Below are positions 30,449-39,077 of a stretch of DNA of 64,000 nt, one piece after another (position 1 is the first letter of the stretch; the number at the start of each line of letters is the position of its first letter). Made by a program: the position numbers and the translations under genes. The stretch is from positions 5,912,501 through 5,976,500 of the forward strand of contig NZ_CP093280.1 of NCBI RefSeq assembly GCF_026651855.1. Reading direction: 5' to 3'. Below the pieces are notes generated by a model that was given only the letters and a program-made list of their open reading frames with translations, made no database searches and had not been told where the DNA came from. This stretch comes from Pseudomonas silvicola (lineage in GTDB: Bacteria; Pseudomonadota; Gammaproteobacteria; Pseudomonadales; Pseudomonadaceae).

Positions 30449-33073
30449 TCAGCGTCTCTGCAAGACATCCAGCGCAGCATCCAGGGCTGCGACCGCTTTA
30501 ACAACGACCCGAACGGTAGTTCGGTCGAATTCATGATCACGCTGCGAATCGTGCACGCCGCTGTTGAGGTAACCCCACTCGATGCTTCTGCCGCTGACGT
30601 TGAGCAAGGCAACGAGGGCTGCGACCGCCTGCGGCGCGCCGGGGTGCTGCGCCGCGATCCGATCAACCGCTGATCGCAACTGGGCGCACTTGTTGTTCAG
30701 CTCCCAGGGTGAACGAGGACCACCCAGCTTGATCTCGATTCGACCATCGGCGCGACGTCCCAGCCATGTCCAGAGACGGTCCGTCAGGCTCTCCAACGCA
30801 GGCCGGGCCTGCCGCAGCGCCTCGCGCTTCTCATCGGCCGCCAACGCCTGCTGCGCCAGCAGGACATAATTCTTCGTGGGCGGATCACCGTCGACGCGAA
30901 GCTCGTGCTCCCCTTGGTGAGGAAGGAACTTGTAGCGCTTGATGGCGCCAGCGCGCCGGGCGCCCAGCTCCTGCTGGATGCGATGCAGGAATTCCTCGGC
31001 GTGCGAGGTGAGGATGACCTGCTTACCGTCGAGCAGGCCATCCTCGAAGAAGGTGCGCCAAATGCCGTCGCGGTGGTCGTCGTCGATCGCATTGACGACG
31101 TCATCAAAGATGACGACGGGACAACCCTGCGCGATATTTTTGGCGAGCAGTATCGCCAGGCCGAGGCACTTGATGTGCCCCTCGCTGAACACGATCAACG
31201 CTTCGTAACGGACACCCGGCTCCCCAGCGAACTCCACCTCGATCTTGCCGTTCTCGGCCACTGGCAGCCACAGCGCGTGCAGCAGATCGCCGGGCGGATC
31301 GGCCCGGTTGAATGCGTTGTAGAGCTGGCGCGCTTGTTCTCCCAGCCCTTGGAGCAGCACACCTGGAAGTGCGGCAAGGTAGGCCTGAATCTCGGGCAAA
31401 AAGCCGCCGTAGGCAACCTTGACCCGCTGATGGTGCGCCACCACCGCCACTTCCGCAGCAACGACCTCGATCAGTTCGCGGTTCGCCTCTTCGAACTGGG
31501 CGACGGTCTGGCGGGCAGTGGCCAGATCCTGATCGGCCCCCCCCCGCATGGTGCGCAGTCGTTCGACCTCCAACTGGTGCTGCTGTAGGCCATCTCGCTC
31601 CTGTGCCAATGTGCCGCGCTGGGCATGCACTTCCCGCGCCTGCGCGTCGACCCCTTCAATGATCTCAGCGATCCGCAGCAGAGCGTTCCAAGCACGCCGA
31701 TCTCCATCGACCCAGGCACCAAGCCAATTGCCGGCCGCAGCGGGAGGCAGCAGCGGCAGGCCAGCACCCTGTAGTTCGGCCGGACAGGCAACGGCACCCG
31801 CCGTTACCACGCGGCGCATCTCCTCCCACAGAACTCGGACCGCCTCGCTCAACTGCGTGCGATGTCCGGTCTCCTGCTGTTGGAGGGCAGCCAGTTGAGC
31901 AAGCTGCGCCAGGCCCGCGCGTGCCTTTGCGAACGGATCCTGCGCCACAGCGGCCAGTGCAGTTCCACAGGCGGGGCAAGCCGTCGCCCCGTCCGCCAGC
32001 GCCAACACGGCCTCGTAGAGCTTCGCGTATGACACCTCGCCGGCGCGGGCGGCAAGCTGCCCGGAGGACGCCCGCCATAGTCCCTGGATCCGATAAGCCT
32101 CTGCCAGCAACGCCTGCAGACGGGCCTGCGTCACTTCATAAATGGCAGGCGGGTTGGCGTCCAGTTGTGCCTGGGCGTACGGCAGCCGCCCTTGTTGCTG
32201 CGGTGTGCCGAGCAGCCAGTCGACGCAGGCCTGGTAGGTCGCGCCAGGCCACATGCGCTGCGCCAAAGCCTGCTCCAGGGCCTCGACCGCAGCAATCTTC
32301 TGCGGATAGGCGGCGATCGTCTGCTCGGAGTTCGCCAACTGTACGCGGCGTTGTGCCAGCTGCGCAGCTTGGACACCGGCGAGCATCAGGTCCTGATCAA
32401 GCAAAGGGTTGAAGCCCCGCACGAATTCGCTGAACTGGTCCACGCCGAACAGGGTTGCGATCAGTTGCCGCTGGTCGCCCGGCGTCCGCGCGGCGATGCG
32501 GGCAAAGTCGTCAAGGCGGTTCTTCTCGATGAAGCAGAAGCGGTATTCGGCTTCATCAGGCTGGACGGCCTGGGGCTGGTCTTCCGCCCGGGACGATAGG
32601 ACAGGCGCGACATGACGACGCAGGCGAGCGTTGTTGCAGTAGATCCTTTGGTCCACCCGTTTGACTTGCGCCTCGCTGATGGAGCCAAGCATCGCGACTT
32701 CCAGTGCCTCGCAGAAGCTGCTTTTGCCAGTGCCGTTCGCACCGTAGACCAGGGTGATGTCATGGCTGAGGTCGAATGTCTCCTGACGCATGAAGCCCCG
32801 AAACGGCCCGACGTCGAGCTGATGCAATCTCCCGAGGGCCGGCCCGGCTTCGGGGTCACCCAACTCTCCGTCGAATGCGGCGGGCGTCTGCGCCAGATGC
32901 TCAACAGCCAGTGGTGCGAGGCGCGTGGATCGCCCGCGTCGTGCAGCGCCCACCTCCGCAAGGGGCTGCAGGTGGTCGAGTACCAAGCGCGCGAGTCGGC
33001 GCACGTCGTCGTGCACCTGCCGCTGCGCCAAGTGCACCAGGAAACGTTGGTATTCAGAATGAATGCTTGCCAT
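30449..33073 (-). CDS. SMC/Rad50-like AAA ATPase, probable defence gene
   Basis: An 874-residue ABC-type ATPase. Walker A is GANGTGKSS (111-119), the ABC signature region is FSEGHIKCLGLAILLAKN (629-646), Walker B is CPVVIFDDVVNAID (651-664), and a switch His follows in LTSHAEEF. Between the halves is a long Gln/Ala-rich coiled-coil region with CPACG (366-370), a hook-like CxxC. About 80 N-terminal residues precede the ATPase and about 170 C-terminal residues follow; neither is recognised. GGAGG precedes the start. It lies downstream of NucC on the same strand, after 189 bp. Such lone ATPases are common in defence islands, but I cannot match a named system. Confidence 0.7.
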   Translation of the reverse strand: MASIHSEYQRFLVHLAQRQVHDDVRRLARLVLDHLQPLAEVGAARRGRSTRLAPLAVEHLAQTPAAFDGELGDPEAGPALGRLHQLDVGPFRGFMRQETFDLSHDITLVYGANGTGKSSFCEALEVAMLGSISEAQVKRVDQRIYCNNARLRRHVAPVLSSRAEDQPQAVQPDEAEYRFCFIEKNRLDDFARIAARTPGDQRQLIATLFGVDQFSEFVRGFNPLLDQDLMLAGVQAAQLAQRRVQLANSEQTIAAYPQKIAAVEALEQALAQRMWPGATYQACVDWLLGTPQQQGRLPYAQAQLDANPPAIYEVTQARLQALLAEAYRIQGLWRASSGQLAARAGEVSYAKLYEAVLALADGATACPACGTALAAVAQDPFAKARAGLAQLAQLAALQQQETGHRTQLSEAVRVLWEEMRRVVTAGAVACPAELQGAGLPLLPPAAAGNWLGAWVDGDRRAWNALLRIAEIIEGVDAQAREVHAQRGTLAQERDGLQQHQLEVERLRTMRGGADQDLATARQTVAQFEEANRELIEVVAAEVAVVAHHQRVKVAYGGFLPEIQAYLAALPGVLLQGLGEQARQLYNAFNRADPPGDLLHALWLPVAENGKIEVEFAGEPGVRYEALIVFSEGHIKCLGLAILLAKNIAQGCPVVIFDDVVNAIDDDHRDGIWRTFFEDGLLDGKQVILTSHAEEFLHRIQQELGARRAGAIKRYKFLPHQGEHELRVDGDPPTKNYVLLAQQALAADEKREALRQARPALESLTDRLWTWLGRRADGRIEIKLGGPRSPWELNNKCAQLRSAVDRIAAQHPGAPQAVAALVALLNVSGRSIEWGYLNSGVHDSQRDHEFDRTTVRVVVKAVAALDAALDVLQRR

Positions 33074-33262
33074 GTACCCTCCTCTACACAGACAGACGCT
33101 CTGAGTCGCGTCTTAGTGTTGTTATCTGCCGTCTACAACTCAGTCGCCTGATGATCGCGGCCTATATCTTCATGGCGTGCTGTCGTTCAGCGCGCACGGT
33201 GGTCCATGATTAAGCACTCAGCCTTAATAATTACAGTCCGCCAACACCCACCGAACGCGCCG

Positions 33263-33988
33263 TCACTTCGTCAGCCACTCACCATAGGCTTCCACGTCGA
33301 TCATGGGAACGGTTCCACTGAACTGGAGCTGGGCGATCAGCTTGAACAGAAACGCCGTGGCCGGTTTATTTTCGTTGATGTAGCTGTAGTTTCCGCTGGC
33401 AGGGTCGTGAAAGAAGTGTCCATGGGCGGCAACGCAACCGACGTCAAGACGCCCATCGGCCATCTCGGCTTTCAGTGCCTTATCCATCGAGGGTCCCAGG
33501 GCGGGACTCCATTCGCTCTCGAAGGTGAGCAGGCCGCCTAGTATCGGAATGAGCGGTTTGGCCGGATAAGTTCCACCGGCATGAGGGATAGGCAGGCTCG
33601 TGCGGTGCAACCTGCGCACGCTGGCCACCTTCTCCTGCGCATAAGCGACCAGCGCAGCGTCAGCGGTTTGCTTGGCCTCGAACACGGCATACACGCTTTC
33701 GGCAGGAATGATCGTCTCGTTCTCATAGGTGAAAATGAACGGCGAATACTGCCGATCAAAGACGACGACGTCGATCTGCTGGCTGAAATTTCCCAAGCTG
33801 TCCACTACGTGCGCCTTGGCCGCTTGGTATCGCTTTGGGAGATAGGTGTCCAGCATGCTGATCCAGACGTTTTCACTGGCATCGCCCTTCGTGCCCGGAT
33901 GCGCAAAGCTCTTGCGCACCACAGACAGGCGTTGCTGGATATCGTCATGCAACGACGACAGCAGTTGGGAAAGAGACCATTGAGACAT
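33263..33988 (-). CDS. nucC: CBASS effector nuclease NucC
   Basis: A 241-residue protein that I recognise as NucC: same length as the E. coli protein and the same restriction-enzyme-like active site, QIDVVVFD (Asp73) and VFEAKQ (Glu104, Lys106). Other hallmarks are SLHDDIQQRLSVVRKSF, YLPKRYQAAKAHVVDSLGNF and LPIPHAGGTYPAKPLIPILGGLLTFES. NucC is activated by a cyclic trinucleotide (cAAA), assembles as trimers/hexamers and degrades double-stranded DNA, killing the infected cell. It starts 36 bp after the CD-NTase gene and is the last gene of the CBASS operon. Confidence 0.93.
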   Translation of the reverse strand: MSQWSLSQLLSSLHDDIQQRLSVVRKSFAHPGTKGDASENVWISMLDTYLPKRYQAAKAHVVDSLGNFSQQIDVVVFDRQYSPFIFTYENETIIPAESVYAVFEAKQTADAALVAYAQEKVASVRRLHRTSLPIPHAGGTYPAKPLIPILGGLLTFESEWSPALGPSMDKALKAEMADGRLDVGCVAAHGHFFHDPASGNYSYINENKPATAFLFKLIAQLQFSGTVPMIDVEAYGEWLTK

Positions 33989-34024
33989 GCTCTACCTCGA
34001 TTGAATGGCGGGAGGGCCGGAGAC

Positions 34025-34927
34025 TCAGGACAATGGAAACTTTGGTCCAAAAAGCGTGCGCCAAGCACGAAGCGCTTCAAGGTTACGCCCCCGCCGGCTG
34101 TGGTCGATGGCAATTGCTGCGTCGCGACTCGCTTGCGCCAGCAATTCCTGCGCTCGCTGCTTGCGTGCGGCATCCATGTCGTTACTGACCGCCGGACCCA
34201 AACCTGCAGGATCGGGCCATTCGTCGTGGACGCGGTCTGCGAGCGTGGCGAAGAACGACTGGATCTCGCGATCAAACGAGCCTCCCCAGCCACCGTAGAG
34301 GCATTCCAGCGCCATGACCTCAATGAGGAAAGATGGCTTTACCGGCTTGTCAGTACCGTGCTTGGGATTGTTGTTCCAGTACTTCACCATGCGCACGAGA
34401 CCCTTCCACTCATTGCCGTAGGCCTGATGCGCCGCCGTTGCTTTCTCCTTGTGGACTTCAGGATCCGTCTTGATCCATTTTCCGGAAGCCGAGTCGGGGA
34501 TCTCGTATTCGCTTCCCGTGTCGAATGCCGGCACGGCATCCACACTGACCACGCGGTAGTCAGTATTGTCTTCAGCGTCGATGTGTACGCCGAAGTCAAC
34601 GTTGATCGAACGCGCCTGCTTGCGGACGGCAGCAGCACCATACTTTTCTACCAACGCCGCATGAAAGTCATCCAGCACGACAGACGCGGCCTTGCCGTGA
34701 AAGTGCTTCTCCGAATCCTTCAGCACGAAGAAGATGTCAATGTCTTTCAGAGGCTTGGTCTTTGTGTACCGCGCATAGGAGCCAGTTAAGAAGCTGCGGG
34801 CGATCCCGAACTTGGTCTGCAGGTAGTCCCGCACTTCATTCTGGCGCTGCGAGGCGTTCTTCTGTTCGCGCTCGTTGAGTTCAAGGCGCGATTTGAACTT
34901 CCGGAAAGCTTCATCGATCGATAGCAT
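34025..34927 (-). CDS. cdnD: CBASS CD-NTase (cyclic oligonucleotide synthase)
   Basis: A 300-residue nucleotidyltransferase. The active site is GSYARYT (49-55) followed by [10 protein letters not shown] with Asp62 and Asp64; a third acidic residue is in [10 protein letters not shown] (Asp111). The C-terminal helical domain ends [15 protein letters not shown], common in CD-NTases. It should make the cyclic trinucleotide that switches on NucC. Clade D is assigned from memory of the Pseudomonas HORMA-TRIP13-NucC locus. The start at 34927 (rather than 34942) is chosen because GGAGG lies at proper distance and the ATG shares its A with the upstream stop (TGATG). Confidence 0.88.
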   Translation of the reverse strand: MLSIDEAFRKFKSRLELNEREQKNASQRQNEVRDYLQTKFGIARSFLTGSYARYTKTKPLKDIDIFFVLKDSEKHFHGKAASVVLDDFHAALVEKYGAAAVRKQARSINVDFGVHIDAEDNTDYRVVSVDAVPAFDTGSEYEIPDSASGKWIKTDPEVHKEKATAAHQAYGNEWKGLVRMVKYWNNNPKHGTDKPVKPSFLIEVMALECLYGGWGGSFDREIQSFFATLADRVHDEWPDPAGLGPAVSNDMDAARKQRAQELLAQASRDAAIAIDHSRRGRNLEALRAWRTLFGPKFPLS

Positions 34928-35427
34928 CAGCGCTGCCTCCAATATCCGGCCTGCCCCGCCAGGCCACTGTGTTCGACGGTCGAGCCGAGGCTCTGCTTGA
35001 CCATCCCATCGGTTGACCGGTAGCTACCCTTGCTCCAGCCGTCCACATCTGGACGTTCTGGCTTCGTGTCGAGCAAGAGCTTGTACTTGGCCTGCGAAGG
35101 CAGCAGTCCAGCCTTCTTGATCGCGTATTTCAATTGTTCGGTATCTGTCCAGAAGCTGCCGTCTCCATCCGACCAGCCATACACGATGTCAATGTCCCAT
35201 CGAGTAACTAGCTTGTCTGTCGCTGGGTCATAGACCTCCAGGATGACTTTTCGCAGATCGCCAGTTCCGAGCCAGGTCTTGATCGCGCGCGTGTTGCTCT
35301 CCCATCGATCGGCGAAGAACTCGGGATCCAGACCACCGAGCCGGATGATGTCCTTGAGGCTCTTGAGGATGTTGTCCGTCACATACGTGACCGAATGCGT
35401 GTACGAGTAGGTGGCGACGGTACTCAT
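34927..35427 (-). CDS. cap7: CBASS HORMA-domain sensor (Cap7-like)
   Basis: A 166-residue bacterial HORMA protein: [19 protein letters not shown], then [19 protein letters not shown], and [22 protein letters not shown] proteins bind a peptide, close, and activate the CD-NTase. The C-terminus ([32 protein letters not shown]) fits the mobile safety-belt region. The start at 35427 overlaps the upstream stop (ATGA); longer upstream reading belongs to other frames. Assignment to bacterial HORMA family 1 is by recollection. Confidence 0.85.
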   Translation of the reverse strand: MSTVATYSYTHSVTYVTDNILKSLKDIIRLGGLDPEFFADRWESNTRAIKTWLGTGDLRKVILEVYDPATDKLVTRWDIDIVYGWSDGDGSFWTDTEQLKYAIKKAGLLPSQAKYKLLLDTKPERPDVDGWSKGSYRSTDGMVKQSLGSTVEHSGLAGQAGYWRQR

Positions 35428-35897
35428 GACTTGAGGAACCCTCCAAGGTCGAGCGAAAGCGCCTGTGCACCGGCGGACCGTTCGTCGGTGGCGATGCCCT
35501 GGGTCATGTCCCTCGCAGCGATGCGTGTGCTGTGCTTTTTCAGAGACGCCTGAACCCAGGTGAGTTCGTCCTTCGGGCACGGCAGAGACACCGCCCAGTC
35601 GCCCTTCAGCGGCTCGAAACCCAGCGCGTCTTCGCTGGCATCGCTGCCATCGATGGCATCCTCGTCGAAAAGGCAGTAGATGCGGGTTCGTGGCCCGTCA
35701 CAGGTCGCCACGATGGGCGCACCCTTGGGTGCCTGATCGGTGATCAGGCTGGCCGCTACTCCAGCTACCGCTTTGAGTTCCGTGCGAGCGGCACTCTCTT
35801 TACCCTGTGTGAGCAGCTCAACAATAGCGTCCCAGGTTTGCAACGCATCGCGATGCGGGCTGCTTCGGAACGTTCGACTGACGACAGTGGTCATCAT
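35424..35897 (-). CDS. cap8: Second CBASS HORMA protein (Cap8-like)
   Basis: A 157-residue protein starting [20 protein letters not shown], with [51 protein letters not shown] and [17 protein letters not shown]. It corresponds to the second HORMA protein (HORMA3/Cap8) of two-HORMA type III CBASS loci. The partner HORMA is thought to bind a closure peptide in it. Start 35897 has GGAGGGAAGC upstream and overlaps the cap6 stop. The acidic centre and C-terminal half are as in the family; divergence of HORMA proteins means the fold is inferred from locus and similarity. Confidence 0.8.
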   Translation of the reverse strand: MMTTVVSRTFRSSPHRDALQTWDAIVELLTQGKESAARTELKAVAGVAASLITDQAPKGAPIVATCDGPRTRIYCLFDEDAIDGSDASEDALGFEPLKGDWAVSLPCPKDELTWVQASLKKHSTRIAARDMTQGIATDERSAGAQALSLDLGGFLKS

Positions 35898-36805
35898 TGC
35901 TTCCCTCCTTGAAGACGCGCTTGCTTGGCTTGGCCGATCGCACTGCGCAGATGATCGATCGACAACTTGTTGGGATCGATTGCCACTTGGGGATCTGCGG
36001 CAAGCGCGTTTGCTACCACCTTTCGGATGGCGCGGCCGTCCAGCCCCACGCATCCGCCGGCGCAAGCGTCGAACTGGGCCCCCGAGGCAATTTTGCCGAT
36101 GTGCGGAAAGGTCTTGGCCAGCCCCTTCAAACACTCAATGAGTATCTGTTTGCATGCCTCTTTGCCCGGCAACGGCACCTCCATCACCATGTCGCAACGA
36201 GACATGAAGGCGCTGTCGACCGCTTGCGGGAAATTACTGGTGGCGACGAACAACAGATGCGGGTGTTGTTCGGCAAGGATGTCCAACTGAACCAACACCG
36301 CGTCTGTCGCACGATGGACGTCGACGGGATTGGCCTCCAGGCTGAGCTTCGATCGGTCCGCGGCAAGAGTCTCAACTTCGTCGAGCAGCACGATGGTAGG
36401 CCCCACCGCGGCAGCTTCGGCGATAGATTGCGAGAAGAGTTCCGCCACTGCGCGCTGTGTCTTGCCCATCGCAGAACTGGTCAGCGTATGAGGATCGACT
36501 TCAAGCAAACGAAACTTCCCCGAAGGGAACGATTCCGCCACACGTTGCGCCAGGCCGCGCGCCAATGATGTCTTACCCGTTCCCGGTGGTCCCACCAGCA
36601 GAATCACACCATGCAGCGGCAACACCGTGCGCTCCACCTTGGGTCGTACCGTGAAGTTGACGATCGCCTGAGAGAGCAGTTGCTTCTTGCGCGCCTCGTC
36701 CATCACGATGGAATCCCACAGCGCGCCCAGCGAGGCGTCCGGCAGCTTCCAGCTTCGGTGGATGCCTTTCGGCAGGGATACATCCGTCGGGGGATTCTTG
36801 GTCAT
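35894..36805 (-). CDS. cap6: CBASS TRIP13/Pch2-like AAA+ ATPase (Cap6)
   Basis: A 303-residue AAA+ protein. Walker A is GPPGTGKTS (72-80), Walker B is IVLLDEVE (138-145), sensor 1 is LLFVATSNFPQAVD, and an arginine finger-like SRCDMVMEVPLPG follows. TRIP13-like proteins unfold HORMA partners to reset them and prevent false alarms. It begins 17 bp after the PIN gene stop and overlaps cap8 by 4 bp, so PIN and CBASS genes are probably one operon. Confidence 0.9.
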   Translation of the reverse strand: MTKNPPTDVSLPKGIHRSWKLPDASLGALWDSIVMDEARKKQLLSQAIVNFTVRPKVERTVLPLHGVILLVGPPGTGKTSLARGLAQRVAESFPSGKFRLLEVDPHTLTSSAMGKTQRAVAELFSQSIAEAAAVGPTIVLLDEVETLAADRSKLSLEANPVDVHRATDAVLVQLDILAEQHPHLLFVATSNFPQAVDSAFMSRCDMVMEVPLPGKEACKQILIECLKGLAKTFPHIGKIASGAQFDACAGGCVGLDGRAIRKVVANALAADPQVAIDPNKLSIDHLRSAIGQAKQARLQGGKQ

Positions 36806-36822
36806 CCGTGTGTCTCAACAGG

Positions 36823-37398
36823 TCAGAGAATGGTGCGGTAGCTGGCAAGCACCTTGGTGGTCTGGACCAGGCCTTGGCGCAGCAAGATATCGAGATAGCG
36901 ATCGACGTCGATCGTCGGGTTCCTCAGTTGGGCACGCTGGCGCTGTGCGGCCGAGACGACTGCAGCCGCATCCAGATCCAGCAAGTTGTCCACGAACTCA
37001 TCCGGATGCTGCGATTCGACGCCGTAGGGCGCCAGCAGCTCATTCGGGAAATCTCGCTGGTTGAATGTCACGATCACACTCGCCCCACAGCGAATGGCGG
37101 CGGCCAGCACGTGGCGGTCGTCCGGATCTGGCAAGGTCAGACCGGCCGCGAGTGATTCGTACCCTTCTACCAATCCATCGGGGATGGCACGATCCATCAG
37201 GTCAGACGTTCGGTCGACTTGCGCCCTGGTGAGATCGGGCCGATTGATCAGCAGGTTGCGCTTCCACTCCTCGTGAATGGTTTGGCTCCAGCGCGCTCGG
37301 AACCGACCGGACAGCCCCAGCCACATCAAGAAGTCCCGCAGCGGCGCGGGATAGAGAACGCATGCGTCATAGACGGCCGTGAAGGGGGAATGCCTCAT
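36823..37398 (-). CDS. PIN-domain protein, probable toxin
   Basis: A 191-residue PIN-fold ribonuclease candidate. Acidic residues at expected positions are VYDACVLYPAPLRDF (Asp near 11), HEEWKRNL (Glu), LTLPDPDDRHVLAAAIRCGASVIVTFNQRDFP (Asp cluster near 91-94 and Asp near 115). It overlaps the HTH gene start-to-stop by ATGA, the usual antitoxin-toxin order. PIN toxins cut RNA. Here the stop is only 17 bp before cap6, so it is co-transcribed with CBASS. Confidence 0.82.
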   Translation of the reverse strand: MRHSPFTAVYDACVLYPAPLRDFLMWLGLSGRFRARWSQTIHEEWKRNLLINRPDLTRAQVDRTSDLMDRAIPDGLVEGYESLAAGLTLPDPDDRHVLAAAIRCGASVIVTFNQRDFPNELLAPYGVESQHPDEFVDNLLDLDAAAVVSAAQRQRAQLRNPTIDVDRYLDILLRQGLVQTTKVLASYRTIL

Positions 37399-37862
37399 TC
37401 GTACCCCATTCCCAATTCTTGCGACTGCTGGGTGAGTTCAGCCATCGCCTGCTCGCTCGCGCGCTCACGCGCCTCCTTGTACTGCATCAGATCGGCAAAT
37501 CTCACCCGGCGGTGCTTGCCAGTCCGATGAAACGCCAACACCCCATCTTCGAGCAGCTTGACGAAATGCGGACGGGACACGTTGAGCAGGTCCGCGGCCT
37601 CCTGTGTTGTCAGCTCCGCATAGACAGGCACCACCTTCACAGCATTGCCGTCGGCCAGTTCGGCCAAGATGTCCACTAACAAACGCAAAGCCGAGGTCGG
37701 CAGCTCGACTTGGTGCGCCTGTTTCTGGTCATCAAAAATCTGGATGTGCTGAGTTTCAAACTGCGTCGCGAGGTAGGCAGCCAAGGCGCGTTGCCCCTGC
37801 ACGGCTGCCTTCACCTCACCCTCGGCGGGCAGAGTCATCTTGGATTGGGCAGTAACGGTCAT
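37395..37862 (-). CDS. Excisionase-type HTH protein, probable antitoxin and regulator
   Basis: A 155-residue protein. The C-terminal half carries an excisionase/MerR-like helix-turn-helix: ELTTQEAADLLNVSRPHFVKLLEDGVLAFHRTGKHRRVRFADLMQYK. The N-terminal half is helical and may bind the PIN partner. The start at 37862 has CAGGAGA upstream; an upstream in-frame extension lacks support. It heads the minus-strand operon HTH-PIN-cap6-cap8-cap7-cdnD-nucC, and two direct repeats just upstream are a likely operator. Confidence 0.82.
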   Translation of the reverse strand: MTVTAQSKMTLPAEGEVKAAVQGQRALAAYLATQFETQHIQIFDDQKQAHQVELPTSALRLLVDILAELADGNAVKVVPVYAELTTQEAADLLNVSRPHFVKLLEDGVLAFHRTGKHRRVRFADLMQYKEARERASEQAMAELTQQSQELGMGYE

Positions 37863-37908
37863 GGGTATCTCCTGGGCGAAAACGGGTTGCGAGCCGCATG
37901 TTAGTCGA

Positions 37909-37935
37909 AATAAACGAAAAGCGCAATAAACGAAA
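37909..37935 (-). promoter_or_regulatory. Direct repeats and promoter for the HTH-PIN-CBASS operon
   Basis: AATAAACGAAA occurs at 37909-37919 and again at 37925-37935, a 16-bp period. On the minus strand this reads TTTCGTTTATT twice. A possible promoter (TTGCGC, 17-bp spacer, TAACAT) overlaps the repeats, so a protein bound there would block transcription. The HTH protein is the obvious candidate. Confidence 0.5.
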
Positions 37936-38003
37936 CGGGGTACCGATCTCGGCCGTTCGGCCGCTGTCATTCGCCTCCGCTTCAATAGGGGAACGAGCCA
38001 GTT

Positions 38004-38017
38004 CGGATTATTTGCGG
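38004..38017 (+). promoter_or_regulatory. Shared ICE operon-head motif before RAQPRD
   Basis: CGGATTATTTGCGG matches the PilL copy in 11 of 14 positions and ends 59 bp before the RAQPRD start. Since the preceding 7.4 kb is on the other strand, a plus-strand promoter is required in this gap. Confidence 0.45.
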
Positions 38018-38075
38018 CCTAAAACACCGCTGATCTCCAGGATCTGGCCATTGCTGATCACACAGGAATGGCGCG

Positions 38076-38459
38076 ATGTTGGCTCCGATCTGGTTGCGCG
38101 CCGCGCATCGCGGCGTGCCCACTTTTCTCGTGACGGCCCTCGTGCTGGGCCAGTCCCCGATGGCGTTGGCCGAGTCCCCGGCGCAACGCCAGGAGTTGGT
38201 CGCCGCGCTGCGCCAGCTCGACGCGCTGGAGCGCACCGTCGCCGACAGCGCTGCGCATGCCCCCATCCAGCCGGGCGAGCGCTACCACTTCGATTACCCG
38301 CGGCTCCTGGCTGACCTGGCGCGCGTGCGCGTCGGCATTCAGGACCACCTCACGCCGTCGCGCGCCCAGCCGCGCGATCCCTCCGAACTGGCCGGCGACT
38401 ACCGCGCCGAGCGGGCCGTCGAGCCATCGCCGACGACGACTGCGGAGGGCAAGCCATGA
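38076..38459 (+). CDS. ICE protein, RAQPRD family (TIGR01690)
   Basis: A 127-residue exported protein with signal peptide (cleavage after MALA near residue 32) and the name-giving motif SRAQPRDPSELAGDYR at about 97-112. It heads the second transfer operon, probably from the motif-bearing gap on its left, and overlaps the next gene by 4 bp. Periplasmic mating-apparatus component of unknown detail. Confidence 0.88.
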   Translation: MLAPIWLRAAHRGVPTFLVTALVLGQSPMALAESPAQRQELVAALRQLDALERTVADSAAHAPIQPGERYHFDYPRLLADLARVRVGIQDHLTPSRAQPRDPSELAGDYRAERAVEPSPTTTAEGKP

Positions 38460-38689
38460 ACGGCGCCCAGGTCTCGGCATTTCAAGCCAACAGCGGCATC
38501 GCGCCTTCACCGATGGCGACCGTCCTGGTCGGCGTCGTGTTCGCGGTCCTGCTCGTCTGGGGCGTCTGGGCCATCCGAACGGCCTACGTGGGGTGGTCCG
38601 AGAGCCGCCTCAACCAGCGCCAGTTCCTCGGCGTCTGCATCCGCTTCATCGCGATATACCTCGTCCTGAGTATCTTCCTCCTCTCCTAA
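38456..38689 (+). CDS. Small ICE membrane protein, TIGR03758 family
   Basis: A 77-residue protein with two transmembrane helices (about 20-42 and 58-76) separated by a short basic loop (YVGWSESRLNQRQ). Matches the TIGR03758/DUF3262 pattern in position and composition. Overlaps RAQPRD by 4 bp. Likely inner-membrane part of the type G mating channel. Confidence 0.8.
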   Translation: MNGAQVSAFQANSGIAPSPMATVLVGVVFAVLLVWGVWAIRTAYVGWSESRLNQRQFLGVCIRFIAIYLVLSIFLLS

Positions 38690-38699
38690 CCCGAAAGGC

Positions 38700-39065
38700 A
38701 TGACCATGCAAAACCGCATCCTCACTTCCCGCTTTGCCCAGCGCGCCGCCGTAGCCCTGGGCGCCACCGCGCTACCCGCACTGTCGTTCGCGCAGGGTTT
38801 GCCGCAGTTGGAGAACCCGACCCGCGGCACGGGCAACGGCATCATGGAAACGATCAGGAACTACGGCTACGACATCATCATGCTCGTGGCCCTTCTGGTC
38901 GTGGCGTCGATGTTTATCGGCGTCTGCTACCACGCCTACGGCACCTACGCGGAAATCCACACCGGCCGCAAGACGTGGGGCCAGTTCGGCCTCACCGTCG
39001 CCATCGGCGCCGTCCTGCTCGTGATCGGCATCTGGCTGCTCACCGAAGCCACCGGCATCCTCTAA
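38700..39065 (+). CDS. ICE membrane protein, TIGR03745 family (VirB2-like position)
   Basis: A 121-residue protein with an N-terminal signal (ending LSFAQG) and two transmembrane helices (about 57-80 and 97-117): the layout of VirB2-like pilins. The conserved core is LPQLENPTRGTGNGIMETIRNYGYDI. The start may be 38700 or the ATG at 38706 two codons later; the Shine-Dalgarno GAAAGG fits both. A pilin role is inference from topology and gene order. Confidence 0.8.
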   Translation: MTMQNRILTSRFAQRAAVALGATALPALSFAQGLPQLENPTRGTGNGIMETIRNYGYDIIMLVALLVVASMFIGVCYHAYGTYAEIHTGRKTWGQFGLTVAIGAVLLVIGIWLLTEATGIL

Positions 39066-39077
39066 GGCGAGGCCGGT

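Noticed and set aside
30449..33073. Counting the SMC-like ATPase as a core CBASS gene.
   Set aside because: It is separated by 189 bp from nucC and I know of no such subunit in type III CBASS; same strand and proximity alone are not enough.
35580..36134. Longer N-terminal readings of both HORMA genes.
   Set aside because: The extensions lie inside the preceding genes in another frame and are basic, low-quality sequence. ATGA overlaps and Shine-Dalgarno sites fix the shorter starts.
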